The position numbers and the translations under genes were made by a program. This document shows, piece by piece, positions 38,433 through 49,118 of a stretch of DNA of 64,000 nucleotides. The stretch is from Vibrio gallaecicus. GTDB lineage: Bacteria > Pseudomonadota > Gammaproteobacteria > Enterobacterales > Vibrionaceae. Positions within the stretch are counted from its first letter, which is position 1. Every line of letters starts with the position of its first letter. The stretch spans positions 806,001 to 870,000 of the forward strand of contig NZ_AP025491.1 of the NCBI RefSeq assembly GCF_024347495.1, given 5' to 3'. The notes beneath the pieces are model-generated. The model saw only the letters and a list, made by a program, of their open reading frames with translations, had not been told where the DNA came from and searched no databases.

Positions 38433-39509
38433 TTACTTCATCTTTCTACGTCTTAAACCAGCTAATAAAATAAGTGGTAACCCCAATATGGAAATACTAC
38501 CGCCGCTAGAGCTACTGCTGCTTGAAGAATCACCGTCTGTTGGGCTGTTACCAAAGTATTCAATTTCACCATTAACTGCTAAGTGATTAGTTCTGAGATT
38601 ATCAGAACTAGTAGACTTAGGAGTTTCCCCGCCAGCTAAAACACTGTCAATCCAAGCATTGTAATCATGAATTTCGGTGAATACTGAGGTCACGCCTATA
38701 TTCGCACCACATGATGATGGACCAAAGCTAGTGATCCCTACTTGTACGTATTTACTTCCATCATACCAATATACAGGGCCGCCAGAGTCGCCTTGGCAGG
38801 TACCATTTTTAAGTCGAGTTAAAGAGCTGTAATCCCCATCAAAACAAATTTGCTTGGTGGTTATTCGATCGCCATTAAAAAATACAGATGAACAGGCGCT
38901 ATTACTAACTAGGTTTAAATCAACTTGCAGCAACTGATCATTACCATCATAGCCTGATACGGTATCTCCGTGCCCTACAGCAGTAAACTTAGTGTTGACC
39001 TGATCATTTCGATAGGACTCACTATCTGGTCTACGAATAACATCATTAATAGTATCGATGTTCATGGCTGTTTCCAGCTTTAAAATAGCAACATCGTTCT
39101 CTAAAAAATAACTGATATCATCGTTATAGTCATTGCGATAGTAAATTTCTTTGACTCTATTCCTTTGAATATCCCCTAAAGGGTAGTCATCAACATTTTG
39201 CAGTTGAGGTACTACAACCGTGAACAGAGAGATTGCTTCATTGCCATAAATACAATGGGCCGCGGTCAATATATGGTGTTCATCTAAGATGGTGCCACCA
39301 CAGAAAGGATTGGTGAAATATTTACCATCGTATTCAAAGCTATCAAGAAATAAATTAGCAATAGAAGGATATTCACTGACTGGTGCATTTACGCCATTAA
39401 CTATATAACTAGATACATCATTGTTGTCACTTGCACTTGCACTTGCACTTGCACTTGCAAAGCCTGACAGCAATAAACATAAAGTTACGGATAATCGATT
39501 CACCTTCAT
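38433..39509 (-). CDS. secreted trypsin-like serine protease with GlyGly-CTERM tail
   Basis: 358 residues: signal peptide followed by an Ala-Ser run (residues 18-27), a chymotrypsin-fold protease domain starting IVNGVNAPVSEYP, and a C-terminal anchor. The catalytic triad is H85 (LTAAHC), D138 (ENDVAIL) and S241 (CQGDSGGP). The tail is a Ser run, then GG, a hydrophobic stretch and RRRKMK: the GlyGly-CTERM signal cut by rhombosortase after type II secretion, as in the V. cholerae Ves proteases. The IVNG site implies zymogen activation. Single gene. Confidence 0.92.
   Translation of the reverse strand: MKVNRLSVTLCLLLSGFASASASASASDNNDVSSYIVNGVNAPVSEYPSIANLFLDSFEYDGKYFTNPFCGGTILDEHHILTAAHCIYGNEAISLFTVVVPQLQNVDDYPLGDIQRNRVKEIYYRNDYNDDISYFLENDVAILKLETAMNIDTINDVIRRPDSESYRNDQVNTKFTAVGHGDTVSGYDGNDQLLQVDLNLVSNSACSSVFFNGDRITTKQICFDGDYSSLTRLKNGTCQGDSGGPVYWYDGSKYVQVGITSFGPSSCGANIGVTSVFTEIHDYNAWIDSVLAGGETPKSTSSDNLRTNHLAVNGEIEYFGNSPTDGDSSSSSSSSGGSISILGLPLILLAGLRRRKMK
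39429..39458 (-). repeat. hexanucleotide repeat (ACTTGC)5, encoding (Ala-Ser)5
   Basis: Five perfect units, in frame, at the signal peptide end of the protease. Copy changes would alter the cleavage region without frameshift. Confidence 0.97.
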
Positions 39510-39830
39510 TATGTTGCTCCATTACATCTTTATAAAATACGTAGCTACTAGAAACGATTTTTGTTGCTAATACAAGTGTAGCGTTAAATCAATAGACAGA
39601 ATGAGATGAAGGTCGAGGCTGGTTACATGGATTAAGTTATTTTTTCAAATCTCCTCTTCGATATCATCGTTTAGTTCATTTAAAAACGCAGGCAACTGCC
39701 TAATAAAAAACAAAAAAACCTACTGCTTACTCAGCAGTAGGTTTAACTTTCTCCACCTCTGTAGATGGGAAGATTACGAGTTATTTAGAGAAAAAAGTAA
39801 AATCTAACCTTTGACTCTTAACAAATTGTA
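39510..39830. other. gap upstream of the protease and downstream of gcvT
   Basis: 321 bases. It holds the protease promoter region and the gcvT terminator; no ORF. Confidence 0.6.
39714..39744 (-). terminator. terminator of gcvT
   Basis: AAACCTACTGC (39716-39726) / GCAGTAGGTTT (39734-39744); on the minus strand it ends in a run of T. Confidence 0.9.
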
Positions 39831-40958
39831 CTAACCGCGGTAATAGCGCTGCGGTACAAATGGCATTTTTTCAACAGTCATCGCAAGTTTCTTACCACGA
39901 ACTTCAGCGAATACTTCAGTACCAATAACGGCTAAATCAGTACGTACATAAGCCATAGATACCGGCTTCCCTGCGTTAGGACCAGCAGTACCACTTGTTA
40001 CTACGCCAATTTTGTTATCATCAGCATCAAATAATTCAGCGCCTTCACGAACCGGTGCTTTAGTTTGACCAACTAAACCTACACGCTTACGTTGTACGTC
40101 TTTAGTAACAATTTGCTCTAAAATAATGTCAGCACCTGGGAAACCACCAGCACGTTCACCATCAGTGCGACGAACTTTTTGAATTCCCCATAGAAGGCTA
40201 GCTTCAACTGGCGTTGTTGTTGTATCTAGGTCATGACCGTACAGACATAGACCACATTCAAGACGAAGTGAATCACGAGCACCAAGACCAATCCACTCAA
40301 CTTCCTCTTCGCCCGTTAATTTACGAGCCAGAGCTTCAGCGTTATCATTAGGTACTGAGATCTCGTAACCATCTTCACCAGTGTAACCACTTCGGCTCAC
40401 GATGCACTCAACGCCATCGATATCTACTTTTTGAACGTCCATGAACAACATGTCTGCAACACTTGGTTGGAAACGAGCAAGAACTTCAGATGCTTTAGGT
40501 CCTTGAAGTGCTAATAGAGCACGATCATCAATCACCTCCATCTCAACATCAGCAGGAAGATGAGCAGTTAGATGGTCGATATCTTGTGTCTTACACGCAG
40601 CGTTCACAACAACGAATAGGTGATCACCTAGGTTTGCAACCATAAGGTCATCCATAATGCCACCTTGCTCGTTAGTAAAGAACGCATAACGTTGCTTACC
40701 TGCAGGGAGATCCATAATATCTACCGGAACTAGTGACTCAAGTACTTTCGCAGCATTCTCACCATGCAGGCGTAGTTGTCCCATATGTGAAACATCAAAT
40801 AAACCAGCAGCATCACGCGTGTGTAAGTGCTCTTTCTTAACGCCAAGTGGATACTGAACTGGCATATCATAACCAGCAAAAGGAACCATTTTCGCGCCTA
40901 CTTCAACATGTAAAGTATGCAGTGGTGTTTTCAGTAAGTTAGCTTGTTCTTGAGTCAT
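39831..40958 (-). CDS. gcvT: glycine cleavage T protein (aminomethyltransferase)
   Basis: 375 residues. It transfers the aminomethyl carbon from GcvH to THF, giving 5,10-methylene-THF and ammonia. Typical blocks are VPFAGYDMPVQYP, GLFDVSHMGQ, SRSGYTGEDGYEI and GLGARDSLRLECG. The start ATG at 40956-40958 follows GGAG with six bases; the open frame to 40988 is not needed. It is in the opposite direction to glyA-gcvH-gcvP and separated from them by the regulator gene. Confidence 0.96.
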   Translation of the reverse strand: MTQEQANLLKTPLHTLHVEVGAKMVPFAGYDMPVQYPLGVKKEHLHTRDAAGLFDVSHMGQLRLHGENAAKVLESLVPVDIMDLPAGKQRYAFFTNEQGGIMDDLMVANLGDHLFVVVNAACKTQDIDHLTAHLPADVEMEVIDDRALLALQGPKASEVLARFQPSVADMLFMDVQKVDIDGVECIVSRSGYTGEDGYEISVPNDNAEALARKLTGEEEVEWIGLGARDSLRLECGLCLYGHDLDTTTTPVEASLLWGIQKVRRTDGERAGGFPGADIILEQIVTKDVQRKRVGLVGQTKAPVREGAELFDADDNKIGVVTSGTAGPNAGKPVSMAYVRTDLAVIGTEVFAEVRGKKLAMTVEKMPFVPQRYYRG

Positions 40959-41384
40959 TTTATTCTCCATGCGTCGCAGGGCTTTCATTTTAAGCCTGCC
41001 GCTTTGTCTCTATTAAGAGTCATCTCTTATTTGCTTGATTGTAGATCTTATTAATTAAGATACCTTGTACAAATATCGATAAGACCCGGTAGATAGTGGG
41101 AACTTAATTTAAGCGTAAATCAAATCCCCAAGAATTCACTTCAATAAACCATGATCTACATGAGTAAACCTTGTTCACTATAATAAACAAGCATGAGGCA
41201 GTTTTATAGCCTTAACAAGATTAAAACAGTCGAAAATGTGACATTTAACAATTAAATTACAATTAAAACGCCCAAACAAAAACGCCACTTTGATGATTAT
41301 CACATCAAAATGGCGCTTTTTAATCGAAGTTAGCAACACAAGCAAACGGTTGCCTTCACTATAAGAAATTTATTATTCTTTGTT
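40959..41384. other. gap between gcvT and its regulator
   Basis: 426 bases, the leader region of gcvT plus the regulator's terminator. I looked for a glycine riboswitch on both strands and did not find the conserved aptamer core. A leader of this size may still be regulatory. Confidence 0.5.
41278..41322 (-). terminator. terminator of the XRE-cupin gene
   Basis: GCCACTTTGATG / CATCAAAATGGC (one mismatch), with a T run on the minus strand. Confidence 0.8.
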
Positions 41385-42008
41385 TTATTTTGCAGTAACC
41401 CACAAAATATGAGCATCATCGACGCTCGAAGAGATCAGCATATGCCCCATATTCGCATCATAATACATGCTATCCCCTTCACTCATTGAAACCGGTTCAT
41501 AGAACTCAGAATAAAACATAACTGAGCCTGATATGATCATCAGAAACTCTTCACCATCATGTCGAACCCAGTCGTTATACTCATCAAAGCTACGAGCTCG
41601 CACTCGGCTCTTGAAAGGCATCATTTTTTTATTTGATAACTCTGTTGCCAGCAATTCATGCTCATAAGTTGGCGTTGGGTGTGGTTTCCCTTGACCTGAC
41701 TTGGTTAAATCCCTACGCCCTGTTGCCACCTTTTTTCTTGGCGGTTCAAAGAGTTGAGGCATATCTATCTGCAAACCCAAGGCGAGTTTTTGCATAGCTT
41801 GATAAGTCGGCGAGATTTGTTCGTTTTCAATTTTACTTAAAGTAGACCGTGCCAAACCTGTTCTTTGACTGGCTTCTTCTAGAGTTATACCCAATTTGCT
41901 ACGGATATCTTTGATTCTCTGACCAAGCTTTAAAGGCTCGATATTTTGATCTAGCGACTCTTTCGCCAACGTTAAAGATGGGTACTCATCATAAATGTCT
42001 TCTGACAT
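41385..42008 (-). CDS. XRE-cupin transcriptional regulator of the glycine locus
   Basis: 207 residues: an N-terminal HTH_3 domain (LGQRIKDIRSKLGITLEEASQRTGLARSTLSKIE, starting about residue 28) and a C-terminal cupin (about 130-200) that probably binds a small ligand such as glycine. The start ATG at 42006-42008 has GAGGG upstream; the longer frame to 42086 is unlikely. Its place between gcvT and divergent glyA marks it as the local regulator; a perfect palindrome at 42130-42143 is a likely operator. Confidence 0.87.
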   Translation of the reverse strand: MSEDIYDEYPSLTLAKESLDQNIEPLKLGQRIKDIRSKLGITLEEASQRTGLARSTLSKIENEQISPTYQAMQKLALGLQIDMPQLFEPPRKKVATGRRDLTKSGQGKPHPTPTYEHELLATELSNKKMMPFKSRVRARSFDEYNDWVRHDGEEFLMIISGSVMFYSEFYEPVSMSEGDSMYYDANMGHMLISSSVDDAHILWVTAK

Positions 42009-42416
42009 AGGTCCCTCATTATTTTTATGCATCCTGTCTATAAATATTATTGTTGCACGAAGACCTTTGTTGATTAAAGAGCACACAGCAAAATAAACCG
42101 TGCTCTCGGTAACAGAATCAGAAAATCTGTTTCCTATAGGAAATTTTTGATTGATTGTTTGTGACAGGAAAGCTATGTTATCGACTTGTTAGATGAAGAG
42201 ATGCTACTTCTGCTCGAAGCGAATGATAGTTTTAACATTTGCTTAAGCTATTTTTACCCTACTTTTTGGGGACCAATTCGTACTGCATTTACCCTACAAA
42301 TAATCGTTAAACGTAATAACAAATATGACGCGAACGATAACAATGCAGAAACTAACGTAATACTGATGGAACAATAATAAACACTCACCATTGGTTATAA
42401 TGAAAGGTCATCGACA
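42009..42416. other. divergent regulatory region, regulator/glyA
   Basis: 408 bases. It contains an inverted repeat AGAGCAC/GTGCTCT (42078-42084, 42100-42106), the palindrome below, and an inverted pair ATCGTT (42303-42308)/AACGAT (42333-42338) near the glyA start. An open frame at 42186-42377 has no ribosome binding site. Confidence 0.55.
42130..42143. promoter_or_regulatory. palindromic operator candidate
   Basis: TTTCCTATAGGAAA, a perfect 14-base palindrome between the divergent XRE-cupin and glyA genes. Confidence 0.6.
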
Positions 42417-43712
42417 ATGAACAACGCACATCAAAGCCATAGCCTAGACAGCTTTTTTTCTACTACTCTTGCTGCGACAGACGATGCGGTGTTTGCTGGA
42501 ATTCAAGCAGAGAACACACGCCAAAATGATCAAATCGAACTTATTGCTTCTGAAAACATCGTTTCAAAAGCAGTAATGCAAGCTCAAGGCACATGCCTAA
42601 CGAATAAATATGCGGAAGGCTACCCTGGCCGTCGTTATTACGGTGGTTGTGAACACGTTGATACTGTTGAATCTATTGCTATTGAACGTGCTAAGCAGCT
42701 TTTCAAATGCCAATACGTAAATGTGCAGCCTCACTCTGGCGCACAAGCAAACGGCGCAGTTAAACTTGCACTTCTTCAGCCGGGCGACACTATTCTAGGG
42801 ATGTCCTTAGATGCAGGTGGTCACCTTACTCACGGTGCTCGCCCAGCAATGTCTGGTAAATGGTTTAACGCGGTTCAATACGGTGTTGATCGTGATACGT
42901 TAGAAATTGATTACGAAGCAGTACGTCAATTAGCTATCGAAAGTAAACCAAAAATGATCATCGCGGGTGGCAGTGCTATTCCACGCGTAATCGATTTTGC
43001 AAAATTCCGAGAAATCGCTGATGAAGTTGGCGCTATCTTAATGGTAGATATGGCACACATTGCGGGTCTTATCGCGACAGGTGCTCACCCTAGCCCACTT
43101 CCACACGCACACGTAGTAACAACCACAACGCACAAAACATTACGTGGTCCTCGTGGTGGCATGATTCTTACCAATCACGAAGACATCAATAAAAAAATCA
43201 ACTCTGCCGTTTTCCCTGGTCTTCAAGGTGGCCCACTAATGCATGTTATCGCGGCTAAAGCGGTTGCATTTGGTGAGGCACTAGGTCCTGAATTTACGAC
43301 TTATATTGATTCAGTGATCGATAACGCAAAAGTTCTTGCTGAAGTATTGCAAACTCGCGGTTGTGACATCGTGACAGGCGGAACTGACACACACTTAATG
43401 CTCGTTGACCTTCGTCCTAAAGGATTGAAAGGTAACGTAACTGAAGAAGCATTAGAGCGTGCAGGGATCACATGTAACAAAAATGGTATACCATTTGACT
43501 CAGAAAAACCTATGATTACTTCTGGTATTCGTTTAGGTACACCCGCTGGAACCACTCGTGGTTTTGGTACTGAAGAATTCAAGCTTATCGGTCAATGGAT
43601 CGGTGATGTACTAGATGGGTTAGTTGAAAGCCCAGAAGGTAACGCCGAAGTTGAGCAACGTGTTCGCAAGCAAGTAAAAGAGCTTTGCAAGCGCTTCCCT
43701 CTTTACCGTTAA
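42417..43712 (+). CDS. glyA: serine hydroxymethyltransferase
   Basis: 431 residues, PLP enzyme interconverting serine and glycine with THF. The PLP lysine is K240 in [25 protein letters not shown] and [13 protein letters not shown] are the usual family blocks. Its location with gcvH and gcvP suggests it is the inducible second copy that works with glycine cleavage to turn two glycines into serine; the housekeeping copy is presumably elsewhere. AAAGG lies nine bases upstream of ATG 42417. Confidence 0.96.
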   Translation: MNNAHQSHSLDSFFSTTLAATDDAVFAGIQAENTRQNDQIELIASENIVSKAVMQAQGTCLTNKYAEGYPGRRYYGGCEHVDTVESIAIERAKQLFKCQYVNVQPHSGAQANGAVKLALLQPGDTILGMSLDAGGHLTHGARPAMSGKWFNAVQYGVDRDTLEIDYEAVRQLAIESKPKMIIAGGSAIPRVIDFAKFREIADEVGAILMVDMAHIAGLIATGAHPSPLPHAHVVTTTTHKTLRGPRGGMILTNHEDINKKINSAVFPGLQGGPLMHVIAAKAVAFGEALGPEFTTYIDSVIDNAKVLAEVLQTRGCDIVTGGTDTHLMLVDLRPKGLKGNVTEEALERAGITCNKNGIPFDSEKPMITSGIRLGTPAGTTRGFGTEEFKLIGQWIGDVLDGLVESPEGNAEVEQRVRKQVKELCKRFPLYR

Positions 43713-43774
43713 GACTTTTAAAATAATTACTCGTTTTTTAAATTAACATCTCATAAATTTTTGGAGAATTAGCA

Positions 43775-44155
43775 ATGGACAATACACTGAAGTTTGCAGA
43801 CAGCCATGAGTGGGTAAAAGACAACGGTGACGGCACTGTAACAATCGGTATTTCTGAGCATGCTCAAGAAATGCTAGGTGACGTTGTATTCGTTGACCTA
43901 CCAGATACAGAAGACGAAATCGAAGCTGGTGAAAGCTTCTCTCTTATCGAATCTGTAAAAGCAGCATCAGATATCTATGCGCCAATCACTGGTGAAATCG
44001 TTGCAATAAACGAAGAGCTAGAAGATAGCCCAGAGCTTATTAACGAAGAACCTTATGACGGTGGCTGGATTGTTAAAGTGAAGATGTCAGACACATCTGA
44101 ACTGAACAACCTAAAAGACGCTGAAGAATACCTAAGCTCTATTGAAGAAGATTAA
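43775..44155 (+). CDS. gcvH: glycine cleavage H protein
   Basis: 126 residues, lipoyl carrier of the glycine cleavage complex. The lipoylated lysine is K62 in ESVKAASD. The ribosome binding site GGAGA lies seven to eight bases before ATG 43775. It lies 62 bases after glyA and 89 before gcvP, in one transcription unit. Confidence 0.97.
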   Translation: MDNTLKFADSHEWVKDNGDGTVTIGISEHAQEMLGDVVFVDLPDTEDEIEAGESFSLIESVKAASDIYAPITGEIVAINEELEDSPELINEEPYDGGWIVKVKMSDTSELNNLKDAEEYLSSIEED

Positions 44156-44175
44156 TAGGTAAACTCATTACGATA

Positions 44176-44229
44176 AAGCTGCTCTTTGGAGCAGCTTAAT
44201 TTTAGGGGCTAGCTCACGGCTCCAAAGAG
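44176..44229 (+). promoter_or_regulatory. mutually exclusive hairpins between gcvH and gcvP
   Basis: Hairpin A: AAGCTGCTC (44176-44184), TTTG, GAGCAGCTT (44189-44197), followed by AATTTTA, which is terminator-like. Hairpin B: CTCTTTGGAGC (44182-44192) pairs perfectly with GCTCCAAAGAG (44219-44229) just before the gcvP ribosome binding region. The two share bases, so only one can form at a time. Confidence 0.55.
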
Positions 44230-44244
44230 AAAGTAGAACATATT

Positions 44245-47124
44245 ATGACTGAATTACTTCAAAGCCAATTACTGAAAGACTTGGGTACTCAAAACGAGTT
44301 TGTTGCTCGTCATAACGGCCCAAATAAAGCAGACCAGCAAAAAATGCTTGAAGCTATCAACGCGACTAGCCTAGAAGCACTGATCGACGAAACGGTACCT
44401 GCACAAATCCGTTTAGAAAAGCCAATGACACTTGCAGCGCCACTAAGCGAAGTCGACATGCTGACTTCTCTAAAAGAGATCGCTAACCTAAATCAAGTGA
44501 AACGCACTTTCATTGGTCAAGGCTACTACAACACATTCACTCCAAACGTTATTTTACGTAACGTTTTAGAGAACCCAGGCTGGTACACAGCTTACACACC
44601 ATACCAACCAGAGATCTCTCAAGGTCGTCTTGAGGCTCTGCTCAATTACCAACAAATGGTAATGGACCTAACCGGTATGGAAATCGCGAACGCATCTCTT
44701 CTTGATGAAGCGACTGCAGCTGGCGAAGCAATGACGCTGTGTAAACGTGCTGGTAAAAGCAAGAGCAACGTATTCTTTGTAGCAGATGATGTTCATCCTC
44801 AGACACTAGAAGTTGTTAAGACTCGTGCTGAGTACATCGGTTTTGAAGTCATGGTTGGCGCTCTTGAAACACTTCCAGAGCAAGACGTATTTGGTGCATT
44901 GGTTCAATATCCAGGCACAACTGGTGAAGTAAAAGACCTAACAGACATCATTGCTAAAGCTCAAGCAAACAAAACACTCGTAACAGTTGCTACTGACCTA
45001 CTTGCATCTGCTCTACTTAAGCCTGCTGGCGAAATGGGTGCAGACGTTGTAATTGGTTCAGCACAACGTTTCGGCGTTCCTATGGGTTACGGCGGTCCAC
45101 ACGCAGCATTCATGGGTACTCGTGAAAAGCACAAACGTACAATGCCAGGTCGTGTAATCGGTGTATCTATCGATACTCACGGTAAACAAGCGCTTCGCAT
45201 GGCAATGCAAACTCGTGAGCAACATATCCGCCGCGAGAAAGCGACGTCGAACATCTGTACAGCTCAAGCACTTCTAGCAAACATGGCGTCTTTCTACGCG
45301 GTTTACCACGGTGCAGAAGGCCTACGTACTATCGCTCGTCGTACACACCACATGACAGCTATTCTAGCAGCAGGTCTAACGAAGGCAGGCTACGAGCTAA
45401 CAAACAACAGCTTCTTCGATACCATCACAATCAACTCTGAAGAGAAGACAGATGCACTGTATGCGAAAGCGCAAGCAGCAGACATCAACCTTCGTCTGCT
45501 TAAGGGTAAGATCGGTATCAGCTTAGATGAAACAACAACGATCGACGACGTGAACGCACTGTTCGCAATCTTCGACGTGAAAGAAGACATTCAAGCGCTA
45601 TCTTCTGACATTGCATCAAATGAATTTGCAGCAATCCCAGAAAACTGCCGTCGTGAATCAAAATTCCTGACTCACCCAGTATTCAATACGCACCACAGCG
45701 AAACGCAAATGATGCGTTACCTAAAACAGCTTGAGAACAAAGACTTCTCTCTAACGCACGGCATGATCCCACTGGGCAGCTGTACAATGAAGCTGAACGC
45801 TGCTGCTGAGATGATCCCTGTAACATGGCCTGAATTTGGTTCTATCCACCCATTCGCGCCTCTTGAGCAAGCGGCTGGTTACACAGCGTTAGCAAAAGAT
45901 CTTAAAGAGAAGCTATGTGAAATCACCGGTTACGACGATTTCTCACTACAGCCAAACTCAGGTGCATCCGGCGAATACGCAGGTCTAATCGCGATTCAAC
46001 GTTACCATGCAAGCCGCGGTGAAGGTCACCGTAACGTTTGTTTGATTCCTAGCTCTGCGCACGGTACTAACCCTGCAACGGCATCTATGGTTTCTATGAA
46101 GGTAGTGGTTGTTAAGTGTGATGAAGATGGCAACATCGACATGGTAGATCTAGCTGCGAAAATCGAGAAACACAAAGACAACCTATCAAGCATCATGATC
46201 ACTTACCCTTCTACGCACGGCGTATACGAAGAGCAAGTGAAAGAAGTGTGTGAACAAGTACACGCAGCGGGCGGTCAGGTTTACCTAGACGGCGCGAACA
46301 TGAACGCTCAAGTAGGTCTTACTTCACCAGGTTTCATTGGTTCAGACGTATCTCACTTGAACCTACACAAAACATTCTGTATCCCACACGGCGGTGGCGG
46401 TCCGGGTATGGGTCCTATCGGTGTTAAATCACACCTAGCACCTTTCCTACCAGGTCACATTGAAAACGGTGTACAAGGTTCCGACTACGCAGTATCGGCT
46501 GCCGATCTAGGTAGTGCTTCAATTCTACCTATCTCTTGGGCTTACATTGCTATGATGGGTGAACCGGGTCTAACAGAGGCAACGAAAGTCGCTATTCTGA
46601 ATGCCAACTACCTGATGGAACAACTTGCTCCACATTACCCTGTTCTTTACCGCGGTACTAATGGTCGCGTTGCGCACGAATGTATTATCGATATCCGTCC
46701 GCTGAAAGAAGAGACGGGCATCAGCGAAGAAGACATTGCTAAACGTTTAATGGATTTCGGATTCCACGCTCCAACAATGTCATTCCCAGTTGCAGGTACA
46801 TTGATGATTGAGCCAACTGAATCAGAAGATTTAGAAGAGCTTGAGCGTTTCTGTGAAGCGATGATTGCGATTCGTCATGAAATGACAGCAGTGAAAAACG
46901 GTGAATGGCCACTAGACAACAACCCTCTAGTAAACGCACCGCATACACAAGCTGATCTTTCAGGCGCAGAATGGAATCGCCCTTATTCTCGCGAACTGGC
47001 TTGCTTCCCATCGAAAGCAACGAAGAACTCGAAGTACTGGCCTACTGTTAACCGTGTAGATAACGTATACGGCGACCGTAACTTAATCTGTTCTTGCCCA
47101 AGCATCGACAACTACGAAGATTAA
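44245..47124 (+). CDS. gcvP: glycine cleavage P protein (glycine dehydrogenase, decarboxylating)
   Basis: 959 residues, full length for the fused single-chain P protein. The PLP lysine is K709 in [17 protein letters not shown]. It decarboxylates glycine and loads aminomethyl on GcvH. Codon use is heavily weighted to the preferred set, which suggests high expression. The start ATG at 44245 follows AGAGAAAG. Terminator at 47201. Confidence 0.97.
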   Translation: MTELLQSQLLKDLGTQNEFVARHNGPNKADQQKMLEAINATSLEALIDETVPAQIRLEKPMTLAAPLSEVDMLTSLKEIANLNQVKRTFIGQGYYNTFTPNVILRNVLENPGWYTAYTPYQPEISQGRLEALLNYQQMVMDLTGMEIANASLLDEATAAGEAMTLCKRAGKSKSNVFFVADDVHPQTLEVVKTRAEYIGFEVMVGALETLPEQDVFGALVQYPGTTGEVKDLTDIIAKAQANKTLVTVATDLLASALLKPAGEMGADVVIGSAQRFGVPMGYGGPHAAFMGTREKHKRTMPGRVIGVSIDTHGKQALRMAMQTREQHIRREKATSNICTAQALLANMASFYAVYHGAEGLRTIARRTHHMTAILAAGLTKAGYELTNNSFFDTITINSEEKTDALYAKAQAADINLRLLKGKIGISLDETTTIDDVNALFAIFDVKEDIQALSSDIASNEFAAIPENCRRESKFLTHPVFNTHHSETQMMRYLKQLENKDFSLTHGMIPLGSCTMKLNAAAEMIPVTWPEFGSIHPFAPLEQAAGYTALAKDLKEKLCEITGYDDFSLQPNSGASGEYAGLIAIQRYHASRGEGHRNVCLIPSSAHGTNPATASMVSMKVVVVKCDEDGNIDMVDLAAKIEKHKDNLSSIMITYPSTHGVYEEQVKEVCEQVHAAGGQVYLDGANMNAQVGLTSPGFIGSDVSHLNLHKTFCIPHGGGGPGMGPIGVKSHLAPFLPGHIENGVQGSDYAVSAADLGSASILPISWAYIAMMGEPGLTEATKVAILNANYLMEQLAPHYPVLYRGTNGRVAHECIIDIRPLKEETGISEEDIAKRLMDFGFHAPTMSFPVAGTLMIEPTESEDLEELERFCEAMIAIRHEMTAVKNGEWPLDNNPLVNAPHTQADLSGAEWNRPYSRELACFPSKATKNSKYWPTVNRVDNVYGDRNLICSCPSIDNYED

Positions 47125-47515
47125 TTAGTCGTTGAGTTGAGAAACAAAGAGGTATCTTCAAAAGTTAAGCATTAACTAAAAAACGAATATATCTTTTATG
47201 AAATCCGAGTGTTTAATCGCACTCGGATTTTTCTTATCTAAGTTGCAACGAATTTAATTGCCCCACCAGCAAGACACCTAACCATATTTCCGCCTCCAGC
47301 GCCCCTCTCCTTCTAAAGCTCGTATCTATCTGTTTCTGAAAAATACGCGTTTAACCCAAATCTTTATTAACAATAATTTAGGTTTTCCTTTGAGGATTTT
47401 CATAGTTCGTGCGGTGTATCGGTTAGGACATCATTACAACTTTCAAAACCGACTGGATAAACGATGAGCGTATACCTCTTTGTATTCCACTCAAGATTTG
47501 TATCAGGAATTCTAA
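47125..47515. other. gap after gcvP
   Basis: 391 bases: the gcvP terminator, then no supported ORF before the PKD lipoprotein gene. Confidence 0.55.
47201..47233 (+). terminator. terminator of gcvP
   Basis: AAATCCGAGTG (47201-47211) / CACTCGGATTT (47220-47230), then T run. Confidence 0.92.
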
Positions 47516-48928
47516 ATGCACATTACTTTTCATTGGGCACCCATCTTATTGTTTGCTGCGCTATCAACAGGCTGTAACAGTGGTGGAGATAGCAACACTC
47601 CAAGTACCGACCCAGGTTTGCAGAACAACCAGAGACCGATTGCGATTGCAGGCATAAATCAGCAAGTGAAAGAAGGCGATCGGGTACAACTCGATGGAAC
47701 CTCAAGCATTGATTATGATAAAGACGAAATTACCTATCAATGGTCTTTGAGTTCAGCCCCGCTTCAAAGCCTAGCGGAACTGTCTCAGGTCGATGCCATA
47801 AAGCCCACATTTACAGCAGACAAGTTAGGAACCTATGTTGTTGATCTTGTCGTTCATGATGGAACCGTCAGCAGCCGAACCAATCAAGTAAAAGTTGTTG
47901 CGGTTTCTGATGGAGAAAACTCACCACCGACGGTTTCGATATTCAATGACCATTACCGAGAGAATATTATTGGTAAAGCTGACCTGTCTGCTTCAGCAAA
48001 TGATGCTGATAATGATGAGTTGACATTTCGCTGGAAAATCATACAACAACCAGAAAACAGTAGCCCAAGACTGGATACAACCACTACCACTTATTTTAAA
48101 GGCACTTACTCTAACCAACCGGATTTATCGACAGATACTATCGGGGATTACATTGTGGAGGTTACTGTATCCGATGGTTTAGCATCCGCTAGTGATACAG
48201 CCACTGTTTCTTTCTACTATGAGAACGTCCCACCAATTGTTAGAGGGACAGGAAGCCCTATCGGTGCCATTGAAGGCATGACGATTCCATTAGACGCGAG
48301 TACAAGCGAAGATCCAAATGGTGACCCGATCACTTTCCAATGGTCATTCATCTCAAAACCTCAAGCGTCAAACACTGTCATTGTTAACCCAAGCTCAGCA
48401 AAACCTCATTTTTTAGCAGACGTAGCTGGTGATTATGCCATTACTGTTGAAGTCAGTGATGGGGAGTTGTCGTCTTTTCCATCGAGGGCTGCCCATGTAC
48501 GTGTGGATTCGCTGACCGGCCCCCATGCAAAGGTAACAATTAATGATGATCCCAACCCTGTTCTATTACCTTATGACAACTCGTTGATCATCGATAAGAC
48601 ACAAGATAGTGGTGACCTCCCAGACTATTATGAACTCGGCACTTATACATTCGAAGCCGTAATGAATGACATCACTTTAACGGTTAGTACCTTCCGAGAT
48701 CGAACGAATACAGTACAACCAATAGCTCGAACGCCCTTTGGTGAATTAAAGGAAAGCGAAATATACGTTATTCCTGCTGGCACAAAAGAAGTAATTACAA
48801 TCCTTTCCCCTCCAACTTCAGGTCAAACCACGGATATAAGCCTTGATTTTGCCTGGAGCCTCTACGGCTTGGGTGATTACAGTCCAATCCGAAGAGCTGG
48901 TGGGAATTACGCATTCACTAGTCGATAG
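47516..48928 (+). CDS. lipoprotein with three PKD/Ig-like domains
   Basis: 470 residues. Lipobox ALSTGC with Cys20. Three PKD-like repeats follow, each with a D..G.Y.....V.DG pattern: about 39-130 (DKLGTYVVDLVVHDG), 137-232 (DTIGDYIVEVTVSDG) and 238-330 (DVAGDYAITVEVSDG). The C-terminal part (about 340-470) is unrecognised. Such proteins are surface or periplasmic adhesive or scaffold lipoproteins. Start ATG 47516 with AGGAA. It lies just upstream of the Slam cargo gene but has its own terminator. Confidence 0.8.
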   Translation: MHITFHWAPILLFAALSTGCNSGGDSNTPSTDPGLQNNQRPIAIAGINQQVKEGDRVQLDGTSSIDYDKDEITYQWSLSSAPLQSLAELSQVDAIKPTFTADKLGTYVVDLVVHDGTVSSRTNQVKVVAVSDGENSPPTVSIFNDHYRENIIGKADLSASANDADNDELTFRWKIIQQPENSSPRLDTTTTTYFKGTYSNQPDLSTDTIGDYIVEVTVSDGLASASDTATVSFYYENVPPIVRGTGSPIGAIEGMTIPLDASTSEDPNGDPITFQWSFISKPQASNTVIVNPSSAKPHFLADVAGDYAITVEVSDGELSSFPSRAAHVRVDSLTGPHAKVTINDDPNPVLLPYDNSLIIDKTQDSGDLPDYYELGTYTFEAVMNDITLTVSTFRDRTNTVQPIARTPFGELKESEIYVIPAGTKEVITILSPPTSGQTTDISLDFAWSLYGLGDYSPIRRAGGNYAFTSR

Positions 48929-48956
48929 CCAATATATTTACTTAGATTTATCCATT

Positions 48957-48987
48957 CAAAAGCGCTTATGAACTTAGGCGCTTTTTT
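48957..48987 (+). terminator. terminator of the PKD lipoprotein gene
   Basis: AAAGCGC and GCGCTTT arms around a short imperfect loop stem, then six T. Confidence 0.8.
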
Positions 48988-49118
48988 ATTTTATTTTTGT
49001 TTACGGGTTTGGACTCTTACTTCGGTGTATTTGATGAAAGCAAGTGAGATGTCTGTCGCGCGCACCGGGCAACTGGCTTGATTTCAATCATTTAAAATAC
49101 ATTTAAAAGGAATAGAAA

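Noticed and set aside
40959..41384. Possible glycine riboswitch before gcvT or glyA
   Set aside because: The conserved aptamer core sequences were not found on either strand.
42186..42377. 63-codon frame upstream of glyA
   Set aside because: No ribosome binding site, TTG start, and it overlaps probable regulatory palindromes.
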